The notes: a model not told the origin generated them from the sequence alone. Positions 21,501 through 34,218 are shown, counted from the stretch's first letter. The stretch is DNA of 64,000 bases from Cardiocondyla obscurior (GCF_019399895.1 NC_091866.1:15001-79000); one strand, 5' to 3'. Program-made: numbers and translations.

Positions 21501-23623
21501 AAAAGATATTTATTTAACACTTTTTACAACGGATAATTTAGATAAAAAATAGAGTTATTTCTTTAACTCGTTCGACTAGATCGTAAAAAGAAAAAAAAAA
21601 AAAAATATATATATATATATTCGGTAACATGTGACAGGAAAGTCAAAGTCAGAATGATTATTGAGAGGTGTCAATGTAATCTGTAACAAGCCAAGAACCA
21701 CTAATGCCTTCATGAGACTACGCGCGTTCTTCATTCAGCCGGATCATGCAAGGGCATGCGTAGAGAACATCCACGAAGGAGAAAACATGTTCGCATCTAG
21801 ACGAGACATCCCGCCTCTGGCTGCTAAGAATAACCGAAGACTATTGCGTTGCTCAATGCAGATGCCAAATTCTCCCTTCCCCTATTACGTCCCCTTTTCT
21901 CCTGCGCTCTAACGTCTTTCTTTCTCAGTTCACCACCACCCATCTCTCCTCTTTATCTCTTGCGTTCTCTCTTATTTACTTTTACTTATATATCGTTCTC
22001 TGCACCCCTTGTTTCTCCTCTCTTTGTTCTGTCCATTTCTTGAGTTTTAATTATATCTCTTCCCACTTCTGCTACCCTTTTATTCTATCCCTCCTTCACC
22101 CTTTCTCTCTTTCTTTTTCTTGCTCCCGCATTTTCTGTCTGCATACATGCACTCACGTACACACGTCTTGTTTCATTACTTTGCTGGTAAAAAGACCGAC
22201 TGAACTCAGTCTTGTACGAGTTAGCATTCGTTTTGGACGTGTGCTATCAATCAAACAGCAACGACGAATTTATTGCACAGTGAGACCTCGCAAAGATATT
22301 TCTTTTAAACGTGAATCTCGAAGAGAGCTAAAAAGTTTTACGAAAATAATAGAAGAAAAAGCGAAAAAATTCCAACGGTTTCCGAAATTTATGATTGTCT
22401 TATGAAGAGAGTTGAATACCCTTTCATCGCTATTTGAAAGTAAATAGCTATAATAAGGTACTTTAATCAATGTTTATTCACCTTATTAATCTAATTTAAT
22501 TCAAGAATCAAATAACAAGTCTCGTGTACATAAATATATGTAAAATAACATTTTACATATTAAATTAATGCGAAATTGTATGCTTTATTTTAAATCTCAA
22601 AAAGAATTATATATTCTTTATAAGCCAAAAAATTCCACTTGACTAGGTATCGTTATTTAATGAAATCACATTATTTTGTAATTATATTACCATAATATTA
22701 GTAATCAAAGTGTGTATATATATATACTTTCTTTTTTTTTTTTAATTATAAAATAACATTAATCGGATAATTGAAATGATAATCATATAATAAAAATTTA
22801 TTCAAGTAAAAAAATTACTTAATAAGAAGAGACACGTGTTTTTCAAATGAGCCAAACGCATCAAAGAACCGATTGCGTCGGGTGTGAGATGATTGCATAT
22901 TTAAAGATTTCCATCGCGTGGTTTGAGCTAAATGCGGCATCTGATTCTGCGTCTTACTTCGTACACAGATTACCTCGAATACAGACATGGAGCAACAATC
23001 GGATAGACACGTTTGGCACTAAATATGCTTCAATTTATATGACTTACGGTTTCATTTTTATTTAACACCGTTTTAAAATATTGAACGAAGCAAACATGTT
23101 TAAAACTTTTTTTTTTTTTTTGTATTATTTTTAGATACTTTCTTAGAAGACAAGAAGGCACGCTACAAAACAAGTTTCTGATAAAATTACACACAAAAAA
23201 AAAAATTAAATTAATCAACAGGAAGCAAAGAAATCAGATTTATCGTTGAAATTTGCGTAGGTACTTTGAAAATGCGTCGTCTGTTAACGATCCAGGATCA
23301 ATATTTTCAATGCACGTGCACTTTCGAGATTTTCAATCAAGCAAAAACATGTTTACTATTAACTGTCGACTCAACTAGAATATTGTGTGGTCAACCACAA
23401 ATGCAATTTCCGAAATTTGTGCCAAACGTGCCACGTTGGTCCCTTTTATATTGACCACAACGTATACTTTGAATCATCTGAGATCGCGTGTCTCTTAGCA
23501 TATCAGGAACGTGCACAATTTTATAAGGAAAGATATGTCAATAAATAAGTAGATTATATTTCGATTATAATCGCGCGTGTGCAAATTTAACTAATTTTAG
23601 CTTGTTTTTAGGTCACTGTCAAA
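18352..23623. other. Long gene-poor interval
   Basis: About 5.2 kb with no gene I can support. It contains a (TA)n microsatellite near 18,473-18,509, T- and A-runs (about 20,211-20,233; 21,588-21,620), a strongly pyrimidine-rich strand around 21,850-22,150, and scattered short open frames without domains or splice support. The 5' UTR exon and promoter of neuroparsin (minus strand) and of the RING gene (plus strand) should lie here. Confidence 0.5.
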
Positions 23624-26600
23624 ATGGGGATGATAGCACGAGTGAGGCGTCGCGTTCGCGCGAACTCGCTGACGGTCGACAAGGAGAAAACGGCGCAAAG
23701 TGTCTGCCTTTTAAGCGCGGTGCTTCTTCTACCCTATTGTCCACGCGGTCCGCTACCGCTTCTACCGTCGCCAGCACCGGTCTTGTATTCAGCTCTCGTC
23801 CTGCCGGTCGTCTTGAGCGCAAATTACAGATACCCGGTCCCTACCCTCAAGACTCTCGCTGAGGCGGTCAAAGGTACGAATGAATATTTTTAAACCGATT
23901 TCGCTACTTCGTCATCAACCGGGAAATTGCTCTTTTAACTCTGGATTCTCTTAACTTTTAATATTCTAGACAAATTTTTAACAACACGACACAATAATTT
24001 CTTTTTTTTTTTTTTTTTTTCTTTTTTTTAGGAAAAAAGTTTTTTTTGTTTTCAACAATAGAATGTGGAATTTTAGATATCAAACTTGAAATCAGAGTGC
24101 AACCGCAAAAGTTGCACAAGTCTCGCATGGAATATCGCCGGAGATGACGTCGTCCTCGCACACTCACCCGAATTCGAGAATCCTCTCGCTGTCCACGGCG
24201 ATTTCGTCTCTAATCGGCGATGGTCCTTGCCGTGTGGACGCCGAGTCGCTCAATGCACGACCGCAGACGGAGCGCGGTTAGTTTTTATAGGTAGCAGAGG
24301 AGGCCCTCCGTCCTGGTGTCTCCGATCAGGAGGATGGGAGATCCTTTGGTTGCCATGTGAAATCCTCCTACGGGTTCCACGTAGCCACCGTAGCGTCGCC
24401 TCCTCCAGCATCTGTCCTTGTCTCGTCCTGCTGCCATGTCGTCGGTGACTCGTCCTGACTGACGTCCATTAATATGCAAATCCTCTCTCGCCAGCTCTCT
24501 CTGGGACTCGTTACTAAAAATGAAGTCGATCATTCATCGAAGCCACGTCAATTACGTTATACTCAATTAACGGTGGCCGAGGGAGGCACTCTCCCTCTTT
24601 TCTCGCCCTCAATCTCTTTCTCCCGTCTCCTGTGCGCGCTCGCGCCCATCAGCATCACTATCAGCATCAGTTGGTAACAAGTTCACGATTATTAACGTAA
24701 AGCACGCCCTGTCACGTTATTCAGCAACTTGTCATCCTCCAGTAAAACCCTTAACGGGGGGTTGAACGTTGCCCGTTCGTTGGTCGGTTCCACCTTCGGA
24801 AAATCACTCACGATGACGCGCTTCTACCGTGTCGCCTTTCTGCAACATTGCTCTCTTCCTTCTTTGGCGAACCAAAGATAAGCCGTAAGGACGAGAAGAA
24901 GCGAGAAACAAGAAAAGGAGGTGGAAGAGAAATCTATCTTCATGGCGAGTGCCTATCAATGTACTCTTGTGCTTAATAATAACGAGATGTCGCACGTCCG
25001 CGTAATCTTTTCTTTTTACTTGCCTCAGCATCTTCAAGCAAGTGCAAATGTTAAAACGACAATTTTCTCCGATAATTACGAGGACGGAAGTGGCTATAAG
25101 CGGTTTTTGTTTAATCATTCGAGAGTCAGTCGAAGGCAGACTATGTACCATTTACGAATCGCCTCCGTCACGTGGCCGATTTGTATCCTCGAAATATCAT
25201 TACCGGTTGAACGATTAGGCTTCACGCTCGTCTGGATTTTTGTTTGGTAGCGGACGCAAATAGCCACGTGTAGACTTTTTTTTCATTGGGGTTGAATAAG
25301 GCGAAAATAAAAATTCAAGTCATCCATCTACGTTAGTTACTTGATCACGCCGACCTGCCGGCGATGCACGGGATACGTCGACTTAAGCTGTAACAGTAAA
25401 AAATTGCCTTTCGAGAATCCGCGCTTCTCAAGTTATAATTTGGAGGTATAAATTAAGAAACTTTCTTCAACGTTGTAATCTGAAAGTATAAATTAAAGTT
25501 AATCGGCTCTTGGAATATATTCGAAATTTGACGAGGTCGAAATTTTTGCGTTACGAACATCATTTCCGATACGTCTAAGGCGCAATATGAAAACCCTGGA
25601 CTGGATTGAACATCGATCTCTTTCGTGGCATGTAAACTACATTAATCTTATTTCTCATTTTAAATCATATAAGTAATTCATACTTATACAAAATTCCTTT
25701 TCGTCTTTTTAAATAAAAGTTATAAATTATTTTTAAACCAGCAGCAATATTTAAAAAAATTAATTTAGCGCCAATTAAAGTCTCTTTGACATTAAAATAA
25801 AATTAATGGACCATCTCCTTTCTTTTATTAAGGCATAATCAAAATCTGTACCTATTCCGTATTGAAGTGAAGAGCAATAAATTCTTTATTGTTCATCATT
25901 CGTGTTACGATGTTGACAGGTGGAACCAAAAGAGCCTGGTATCCCTTGAATCGCTTCCTGAGACGGCTGTACACCCCGGTGGATCGTGCAGAGAATCTCT
26001 TCCTGAAGATGCGCAATCTGTCCGTCATGGCGAATCAGATAGTATTTCTGATCTTGGCCGACAAAGTACTTTTACCGCAGCAAAGGTTAACCTGCCTGTA
26101 CACGCTCATGTTTTACAACGTGATAGCCTATTGTGTCAGCTACATCAAAGAGTTGATTCAGAAGGAGGATTGGTCCCCGTACGTTACCCTGACTGAGCGA
26201 TCCAAGATCAAGCATCTTGCGATGTCGGCCACCAAGATCGTGCTCGAGTGGACCAAAGCGGTTACGTTTGTTGTCACACTAACCTTCATGCTTCTCGTCT
26301 TTGGATTAGAACAAGGCCTTGATCATTATAAGTGAGAAACTTAATTAATTAAAAATGTTGATCTTTATAGCTAATTACTTTAATCGAGAATCAATTACAA
26401 AATAGAGAAGAGGGAAAAAAAAAAAAAAAAAAAAAAAAGAGAGAGATTAACTTTATAATCTTTTAACATTTTAATAATTTGCAGACCATCATTACTCTAC
26501 ACGGTGATCACGTGGATTTATTACTCGGCAACGGAGAAAGTTTTTGTTGAGATGTTTCCAACAATCCTAGGTTTCCTGCAGCTGGAAGCGTTGGAGAATA

Positions 26601-26980
26601 TTGAGAATTTGTATGCGCCAGTGATACTTCGCTGCTTTACGATTGCAATGTCGGCGATCTTCAGTATTCTGCTATTAACATCGGCTTCCTGGAGGTTTCT
26701 GATAATCGTCACGTATCTGAACGTGTACCTACGATGGAAGGAACTAATAGAAAATTCGGGTGCGGTACTGCAACGGGAACGCGAAGTGTTGAATCGCTAT
26801 AGAAAGGCAACTCTCGAGGAGATCGAGAGGTTCGATGACGTTTGCGCGGTGTGCCTGTGCGTCATGACGAAGGCCAGAGTAACACCTTGTCATCACCTCT
26901 TCCACGCGGACTGCCTGCGACAATGCCTAAAGACCAGCGACAAATGTCCCATGTGTAAGCGTGAACTCAAGTTTGATTAA
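23624..26980 (+). CDS. Multi-pass RING-H2 E3 ubiquitin ligase, RNF139/RNF145-like
   Basis: Likely membrane E3 ligase of the TRC8 (RNF139)/RNF145 type, ER proteins that ubiquitinate sterol-pathway and misfolded clients. Exons 23,624-23,873, 25,920-26,331 and 26,485-26,980 join in phase (1, then 2) to 385 residues. Exon 1 follows TTTTTAG and is hydrophobic with a basic start; it is supported only by phase and splice sites. Exons 2-3 contain several hydrophobic helices. A C-terminal RING-H2 has C341, C344, C356, H358, H361, C364, C375 and C378, spacing C-x2-C-x11-C-x-H-x2-H-x2-C-x10-C-x2-C. The block ARVTPCHHLFHADCLRQ resembles ARITPCNHYFHALCLRK of TRC8. It is much shorter than TRC8 (about 660 aa), so more 5' exons or a short family member are possible. 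AATAAA overlaps the stop (26,980-26,985). The 2-kb intron 1 (23,874-25,919) shows a T-run and nothing else recognised. Confidence 0.72.
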
Positions 26981-27951
26981 ATAAACAATACATCTCTTTT
27001 GATTGCTTCCGAAGAGTTTTATGAAAATTCTTGAAGAAAAAAAAAAAAAAAAAAAAAAAAAAGAGTTTGCAACATTATGAAATATCATAAAAACACGATA
27101 ATAATCGTGAATGCTTGCAACGCACGTTATTTTAGATATACTTTACTGTGATATAGATCAGGAGCATCGTAGTTTAAGATTGTACCAAAATAATTTTATT
27201 AATGTGTCAGTCAACTGATGACTGATACGTAATTTGTAATTTTAACCGGCAAATGGAAATACGCTTATTTTGTATTTTTATCTTTTATTAATTATTGTTA
27301 ATATAATATCCATCAAAGAAAAATTGCAAACTGCGTTACTATGCATCATGTATGTACAATTATTAAGTACTATTGTGTCCTTATTACAATATTATTTATA
27401 TATACACATTGTATAAATATAAACTTGTAATTTAAAATAATGAAAAATTGTTTCTTCCAAATTAGTTAAATGTATTATGAAGAATTTTTTAAATATAATT
27501 TTGTTGTTATTTCACGACTTTCTTAGGACATTCTATATATTAAGCCAACATTCTAATCAGGTATTAAAATATCACTTACAAACACGTAATCGTATAATAA
27601 AGTGATATACATGAAAAGCAAATTAAATAAAAAGTATATTACATTCCATATTTTTTACTTTTTTTAAACAAGTTGATAACATAAAAATAAATATTAGATA
27701 AAAGTTAAAAATTTATCTAGAAAATATGTTTAATAATAACTTAGATCCGGTCTGAATAAAATGGCACAAATTTAATTTTTGTATATTTCCTGATATATTT
27801 TTCTCCGGAGATAGATAATAAACAGTTGGTGCATCCCAAGAATTATTGCGAGTTATGTTATAAATAACTTTGTAGAGAGATACGTAGTTATGGTATGAGA
27901 AATTATTCTGTCGCATGTACAAATGACTGATTTAACAATGAGTCATCATCA
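26981..27951. other. Convergent intergenic region
   Basis: AT-rich sequence between two converging genes, with a poly-A tract at about 27,037-27,061. It probably holds the 3' UTRs of the RING ligase (plus) and the TPR protein (minus). No further gene seen. Confidence 0.5.
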
Positions 27952-29618
27952 TTAACAGCGTTTATTACGCGCAACGTTAAATCGGAAGCTACGCATAGCC
28001 ATAGCACGACTGAAATGTCGTTGTACTGGACGTTGAAGCGGCCCATTGACTAGAGTTGAATCCTCGTCACATTCGACACTGGTTAACACAACGAAGAGTA
28101 CTCCGAGCACCTACAATTGTATCTGTTACAATTTCCATTTATTGTATATTGATGAAATAAAACAAACTTCCGTGTTTTTTCGAGAAACCACGTAAGTAAA
28201 ATTTTATTTAAAAAATTGATAAAAAATATACACGATGTCCCGTAGTAAACGAACACTTTTTCGGGAATAGGTAAAACTTATCGAAAAAAATGAAAAATTC
28301 TATGCCGTTTTACATTTTTTATTCATATCTTGGCTACTATCGTGAAAAATGTAAAACGGCATAACACTTTTTTTTTTTCTTTTCTCGATAAGTTTTATTT
28401 ATTCCCGAAAAAGAATGAGACACTCTGTAGAAACTAGAAACACATTATTTTTACTCTTGATATTTTATAGAAATTTGCGATACAGTTTCTACATATATTA
28501 ATTTACTACATACCAAACCAACGATAATGAGCAATGTATACACATGTATACTTGCGAGCGGCAATGATTCGACCTCTTTTAATGCATCAGCAGCATCAGA
28601 AAGATCTGGTTTTAATTCCAATGCATGACGCAAATGTACAGCTGCTTCTTGAAAGTGTCCATATGCCTGAAAAATAAAAATTAATGTAATAATTATTAAT
28701 TTTTGTATTTTCTCGTCTATCTTTTGAATAATTTTAAAAATATTTTGTGGATACTTGTTAAGAATTTGATGAATATATTTTACATAACTATATCATTTAA
28801 ATTATTATATACCTTAAATATTTGTCCAAGCGTAAGATATTGCTCCCATGCATTACGATCCGGAGGTTGTAATTCTAAGGATCGTCTAGCCAAATATGTT
28901 GCATCATCCAAATAATGTTGTACCAGCAACACTCTAGCCAAATTTAAAAGCACCTCGGCGTTATGTGGTGACACAGCAAGCGCTCTACGGAAGCACTCGA
29001 TTGATCTTTGCGCGTCACCCTTTATACGCCAAAAATTTCCGATTTGATTATACAACTGAACCGACTTTGGTTTCTAGAATTCAGAGAAATTAAAATGTGA
29101 CTACATTATATAAAAATTTGTTTTTTACAAAAATGCTTCAAATGAAGGCTGCCTAAAGTTAACAGACATTTAATGCTAAGCTGAAATAGATACCTCTCGT
29201 TTCGCTTTCTTCAATCGTCTTTCTAATAAGTCGATGTCAACGTCGACCGTTTTGCCACCGTTCTTCTTGAACATAAGAGCGACATTGGGCTCTGGAACCA
29301 AGGGATGCTTGTTTCTGTTCGCCACGCCGATCAGATTGTCATAGTACGTGAAGTTTACTGGCTTTCCGCAGTCCAATACTATGTTGTCGCATTGCTGACC
29401 AGCGGTGCACGTCACTTGTTCGCTCGACACTTGCGAGGAGAGTGGGAAAGGCTCCGTGATATTTTGTGTATCCTTCAACACGTACGACGAGAGTCGTCTG
29501 CCAAGGGGACCAAAGTTAGGGCTGTTTTAACACTGAATGAACAGCAAGCCACACACAAAACGCTAACTACAGAAAGAAAAAGAAAATTATGTCACATAAA
29601 TGGCATCTTCTACGTACG

Positions 29619-29657
<39 letters not shown>

Positions 29658-30196
29658 ATGCAAGACTACGAAGGAACAAACTTGGCCGCAAACTAACTAA
29701 GGGTTCTGGCTTTTTGATTTAGGTAATTAAGATGACATAAACTACTAGATATTTACTTGGTTTATGAACGTATCTAACCCATTATACTCAACACTAAACG
29801 TAATATCGCAGTAGGCAGATGAAGGAACTAAAGGAAAGAATCGAGGGCACATAAGCTATAACCTCATAACTTAACAGGCGCAAATGAGATGGCTATCTCG
29901 TAGCAGAGTTCTCACCTCTCCTGACTGGCGAAACCCTTACATTCCTGGCAGTATATCTGTACCTTCTCGTGCTTTTCGGACGTCGCAGTCCTGCTCCAGA
30001 CCTGGCCGTTGCCGGTAACCGCGCTGCCAGTGAGAATCTCGAAGATCGGATCATCCTCGATCGCGCTCACGAAGTCGGTCGTCTTCACGACTTTGTCGGC
30101 GGCATTCAGCCGCCAGGACGTCCGCGAATTCGTCAATTTTACTTGCAGAATCAGCAAGCAAAGCGCGTATCTTGCTTCGACCCACGTCAACCGCAT
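27952..30196 (-). CDS. TTC17-related TPR protein with signal peptide and C-terminal membrane anchor
   Basis: Five exons on the minus strand, 30,196-29,916, 29,497-29,194, 29,073-28,813, 28,666-28,514 and 28,110-27,952, with phases 2, 0, 0, 0 and total 385 residues. An N-terminal hydrophobic stretch (about residues 8-20) looks like a signal peptide. A CQEC motif lies near residue 84. Residues ~196-320 form TPR-type helical repeats (IGNFWRIKGDAQRSIECFRR, ALELKPDLSDAADALKE). A DNLIGVANR block resembles the DHLHGVSNR region preceding the C-terminal TPRs of TTC17. The last exon completes a transmembrane helix (about 324-344) and a basic 40-residue tail. Predicted to be a type I secretory-pathway protein; TTC17 itself is linked to actin and ciliogenesis and is about three times longer. 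Exon 5 was found by extending past a good donor (TTTG|GTATGT), and its open frame supports it. Confidence 0.8.
28257..28412. mobile_element. Intronic foldback element (MITE-like)
   Basis: Inverted arms of about 60-70 bp in the last intron of the TPR gene: TTTTTCGGGAATA, AAAACTTATCG and TATGCCGTTTTACATTTTT on the left, reversed on the right. The outer flanks are only loosely inverted, so the true ends and any target duplication are uncertain. Confidence 0.65.
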
Positions 30197-30578
30197 CTTT
30201 CTTTCGGACCTTCCTTATATCGCGCGCGTTAAAACACCTCTGTGCTCAGTGTGCTCTGTGTCGTTGTGTTGTTTACAATCTTGCGCTCGCGAGTGAGAGA
30301 GAAAGACACGAAGCGCCGACGCAGTAATGGTGGAAGAGAAAGGCAGATCAGATTTTCATTACTTTAGTTTTAAATTTAAGATTTATGCTTATACCTACAA
30401 ATCAAGCTAGTAGTATGAGTTAATAGACTCAAAGTCGAAAGTTTCATTTTTCAGTAGTATATATCAAGTTTTCGATTGAGAATGGAAGGTAATCGGGAGA
30501 TTTTAAAAATTCTGGTCCAAGGATTCCTAAATGAAAAATGTATTGTATGGTATACATATTATTATATAATATATATAC

Positions 30579-30637
<59 letters not shown>

Positions 30638-30813
30638 TTACGTTTTCTAGTAAAAAAAAAAAAAAAAAAAAAACATCTAAAAATGTCGATGTTTTAAAAA
30701 TATTTATCTAATATTTACAAAAAGTTGATACAATTTTGAATACTGCCATTTTTTTCATACAAAAACAAAGTGACAAATGCATTTGGCTGTATCACAATTA
30801 AAATATTACGCTT
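30197..30813. other. Intergenic region between the TPR gene and Gmd
   Basis: Contains the 5' flank of the TPR gene (GC-richer around 30,200-30,320), a (TA)n microsatellite at about 30,565-30,634 and a poly-A run at about 30,652-30,672. The Gmd 3' UTR should end here. No other gene. Confidence 0.55.
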
Positions 30814-32610
30814 TTAAGCATTGGGATTCTTTGACATTAATTCCAAATCAGAGTCCATCATATCTTTTACAAGTTCCTGCAATGTATATATATATATATA
30901 TATATATCAATTAATGCAATATTATACAATATTTAAATATATAGAATATTAAATAACTTGTAAAAAAAAACAATAGAGAAAATTACCTTAAACGTAACAG
31001 TTGGTTTCCACCCAAATTTGTTTCTCGCTTTCGATGAATCTCCCAAAAGTACATCCTGTCAAAGAATAAAAAGATAAGACTAAAATTAAGTACAGAATTT
31101 AAAATTTATTCTTTATAGTTTTCTATACTTTTTATAGTTTATACGTATAGGATATTAGTCTCACCACTTCGGTTGGACGGAAAAATTTCCGATTTATGCG
31201 AACTAATGTTTGACCAGTTTGTGCGTCCTGTCCAGTTTCATTTACACCCTCACCTTGCCACTTAATAGTACGACCTACATATTGGAATGCTATTTCAACA
31301 AATTCCTTCACGGTATGCGTTTCTCCTGTTGCTATAACATAGTCGTCCGGTTGTGTTTGTTGCAGCATCAACCACATTGCCTGTATTACATGGTAAAAAT
31401 TAAGATGGCAAAAACTTGATCTAAAATGTGAAATTTTCGATTAAGATACATCGTCGTTATATTACTTACTTCCACATAATCTTTTGCATGACCCCAGTCT
31501 CGCTTTGCATCCAAGTTTCCTAATTCAAGTACATCTTGCAGACCTAAATGTATTTTTGCTATAGACCTTGTCACCTTTCTTGTTACAAAGTTCTCTCCTC
31601 TGCGTGGGCTTTCGTGATTGAATAATATACCATTGCATGCAAACATATTATATGCTTCTCTATAATTTACTACAATCCAGAAACTGTACAGCTTTGCACA
31701 AGCTAAACAATAAAACAAAATATAAATATAAAATCCTTTAAATAGTAAAGTTTAAAAAGATTTAATACAGATATACTTTTTTTTACCATATGGAGAGCGT
31801 GGATAAAATGGAGTTTTCTCATTTTGCGGAACTTCCTTTGCTTTGCCATAAAGTTCAGATGTTGATGCATGATAAAATTTCACTGATTTTTCTAATCCAC
31901 ATGTACGAATTGCATCTAATAATCTTACAGTTCCTACTGCATCCACTTCTGCAGTATATTCGCTTACTTCAAAGCTTACCTACAAAAGAAAAAGTTTATT
32001 AAAAGTATATTATATACAGCCATCTATCAGTCTGCTTAATATATTTTATTATATATATATATACATATAAAGTGTACCATAACATGGCTTTGTGCAGCAA
32101 GATTATAAATCTCTGTCGGCTGTATTGCACTAATAACTTTGATCAAACTACTGGAATCTGTCATGTCGCCGTAATGCAGCTTCATTTTACCCTGCCGATG
32201 GCATTTTGGATCCTCATAAAGATGCTGAATACGTGCGGTATTAAATGAACTGGCCCTCCTAATGATACCATGAACATGATATCCTTTCTCCAGTAAGAAC
32301 TCTGCCAGATAAGAACCATCCTACAACAGCAAGAAAAGATTGAAAATAGGATAAACCTTGACAAAAAGATAATTCCATAGTAAATATATATGACAAATAG
32401 AATAACATTTTAGAGATGTAAATTGACAGTCTCCCCATTAAATTTTAACGCTGTGGCTTTAATTTAATGTTATTCAATCAATACTGCACTCTGTGGTGGT
32501 GTCGACGTAGGCTGACAATTAAATCCTCACTTAAAAAAAGAAAATAAAATGCTCACCTGTCCAGTGATACCTGTTATCAGAGCGACACGTCTGCTATCGT
32601 CAGTTGCCAT
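30814..32610 (-). CDS. Gmd: GDP-mannose 4,6-dehydratase
   Basis: Cytosolic NADP-dependent enzyme that converts GDP-mannose to GDP-4-keto-6-deoxymannose, first step of de novo GDP-fucose synthesis, supplying fucosylation (for example of Notch). Seven exons on the minus strand: 32,610-32,557, 32,320-32,078, 31,979-31,787, 31,702-31,470, 31,380-31,165, 31,055-30,987 and 30,876-30,814, total 356 residues (human enzyme 372). Rossmann motif GITGQDGSY (about 14-22), STSELYG, and the short-chain dehydrogenase Y-x3-K pair formed across an exon junction (Y163-A-C-A-K167). Also [35 protein letters not shown] and the C-terminal DLELMSKNPNA are strongly conserved with animal GMD. The start is the first ATG after an upstream non-coding region and gives MATDDSRRVALITG. 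Confidence 0.97.
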
Positions 32611-32880
32611 GTCAGCTACAAATAGAGTTCACTTATTCTAAATCGAGGGCCGAACTTGGACGATAAGTGCTAACTTGGATAGGAAAAAAAAGTATAAACG
32701 TTGAAAATTATCGACATTTTTAGTCTCTTCCGTGTTATCAAGTATTATTCCAGATCAAGGATAATACTTAAAAAAATAATCGAGAACCGGTTTACAGAGA
32801 GAAGATGACAGCGTGACGGAAAAGGATCCGACGACAACTGACAAGTGAGTTCGTCACTCAAGGATTTCAAGCCTTCAAGC

Positions 32881-34218
32881 AGAGCTGAATTCTGGATCGC
32901 GGCCGGCCACGCGTACAGTTGCAGAGGCTCGTCCGTGTGAAGCCAGCGTTTCGGCTGCCGTCGGATAGAGGAAAAGGCCAGAGCTATACACTATCTGTCC
33001 TACTCTTTCGCGACGTCGTTGGTAACTCGGTAGTCTCGGTATCGCGCAAGCATGATGGAAACCGCTCGAATTTGAACGGCTACTCTTATTTGCCATGTAC
33101 TATGAAACTTACCACGTTACCATTATTACCATGTAAAATAAAAATTGAAAATAAATAAATTATTATTCATAAAGAATCCTTCTTTTTTCAAACTAAATCA
33201 CTTTTATCTCATAAGTTAGCAGTACGAAATAAGCAGAGTTAATTTTTATAAATTTATAGCTAATTTGTTGTTAAAAAGTAATTAGCAAAGAAAAAGTTCG
33301 TTACTCTCTGCTTTTATTATTATACATTTTTTTAATAATGTTCAAGTAAAAGAAGATGAAGTTGGTCGCAAAGGAATTTAATCGAGATAACGCTTTGTTG
33401 CTTATTTATCGCTAAATATTTGCCAAAAGAAAATATTAAATTGCTATTTTCTTTTCTTAGTTAACAAATTGATATCTTCTACGTAAATGCTCGTTATTAG
33501 GTAACGGTTGTTGCTATCGATTCGGGGTTTCAGATATTTTGTTTAAAAATTGAAAAGAAGTCATTTCAATTGTTTAAACAATTTTTTTACAAAAAAAGTC
33601 ACTCATCGGATTCGGTCGCCGGACGATGTTGCGAGTGACATAGTATAGTCTTTTCTTCAATATTAACATTTTTTGCTAGTTAACAAATGGATATCTCCGA
33701 GATCGAGTGTTCGATTTTTATAATTTTTTTTTAATAACGTTACAGCATCGTCCGACGACCGAATCCGATGAGTGACTTTTTTGCAAAAAATTATTTAAAC
33801 AGTTTAAACTTTTTTGCAATGTAAAATTGCAATACTCAAATTTACAAAATTGTTAGAACGGGTAGAACATGAAAGTATATTGCATTAATTTCTTGCGCAC
33901 CTTATTTTTGAAAAATTCTGAATAATTTCCGAGAAAAAAATTAAAATTATGTACGCGTAAGAGCAGCAAAAGGGCGAGGGCTGAGTGAGCGCGCGATAGA
34001 CAGCGGCGAGTATATCTTAAAGGCGATGGGCGGAATCCGCGCGTAGCGAGCGAGAACGAGGCGACAACGCGCGAGCGAGACGGTATGACGACACACAAGC
34101 GAAATTAAGTGACAACGCGCGTTGTCCCGTCTATCCGACGGCAGCCGAAGCGCTGGCTTCACACGGACGAGCCTCTGCATCTGTACGCGTGGCCGGCCGC
34201 GATCCAGAATTCAGCTCT
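32881..34218. repeat. Pair of ~89-bp inverted GC-rich arms, 1.2 kb apart
   Basis: 32,881-32,969 and the reverse complement of 34,130-34,218 differ at about 2 of 89 positions. Beyond the inner ends the sequences are unrelated, while outside the outer ends only fragments (TTCAAGCCTTCAAG type) match. Could be terminal inverted repeats of a 1.34-kb non-autonomous element or a partial inverted duplication. No target-site duplication was evident. Confidence 0.75.
33572..33800. repeat. Nested hairpin within the inverted pair
   Basis: Arms 33,572-33,628 and 33,746-33,800 are near reverse complements (GTTTAAACAATTTTTTTAC, GTCACTCATCGGATTCGGTC), with a ~117-bp loop. The separation suggests a short foldback element, but ends are not marked by a target duplication I can see. 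Confidence 0.7.

Noticed and set aside
24086..24448. 120-codon plus-strand frame inside RNF intron 1
   Set aside because: It is not in phase with the flanking exons through usable splice sites, and the peptide has no recognisable features.
29305..29700. 131-codon plus-strand frame
   Set aside because: Antisense shadow of exon 2 of the TPR gene, ending in a poly-lysine read-through of an A-run.
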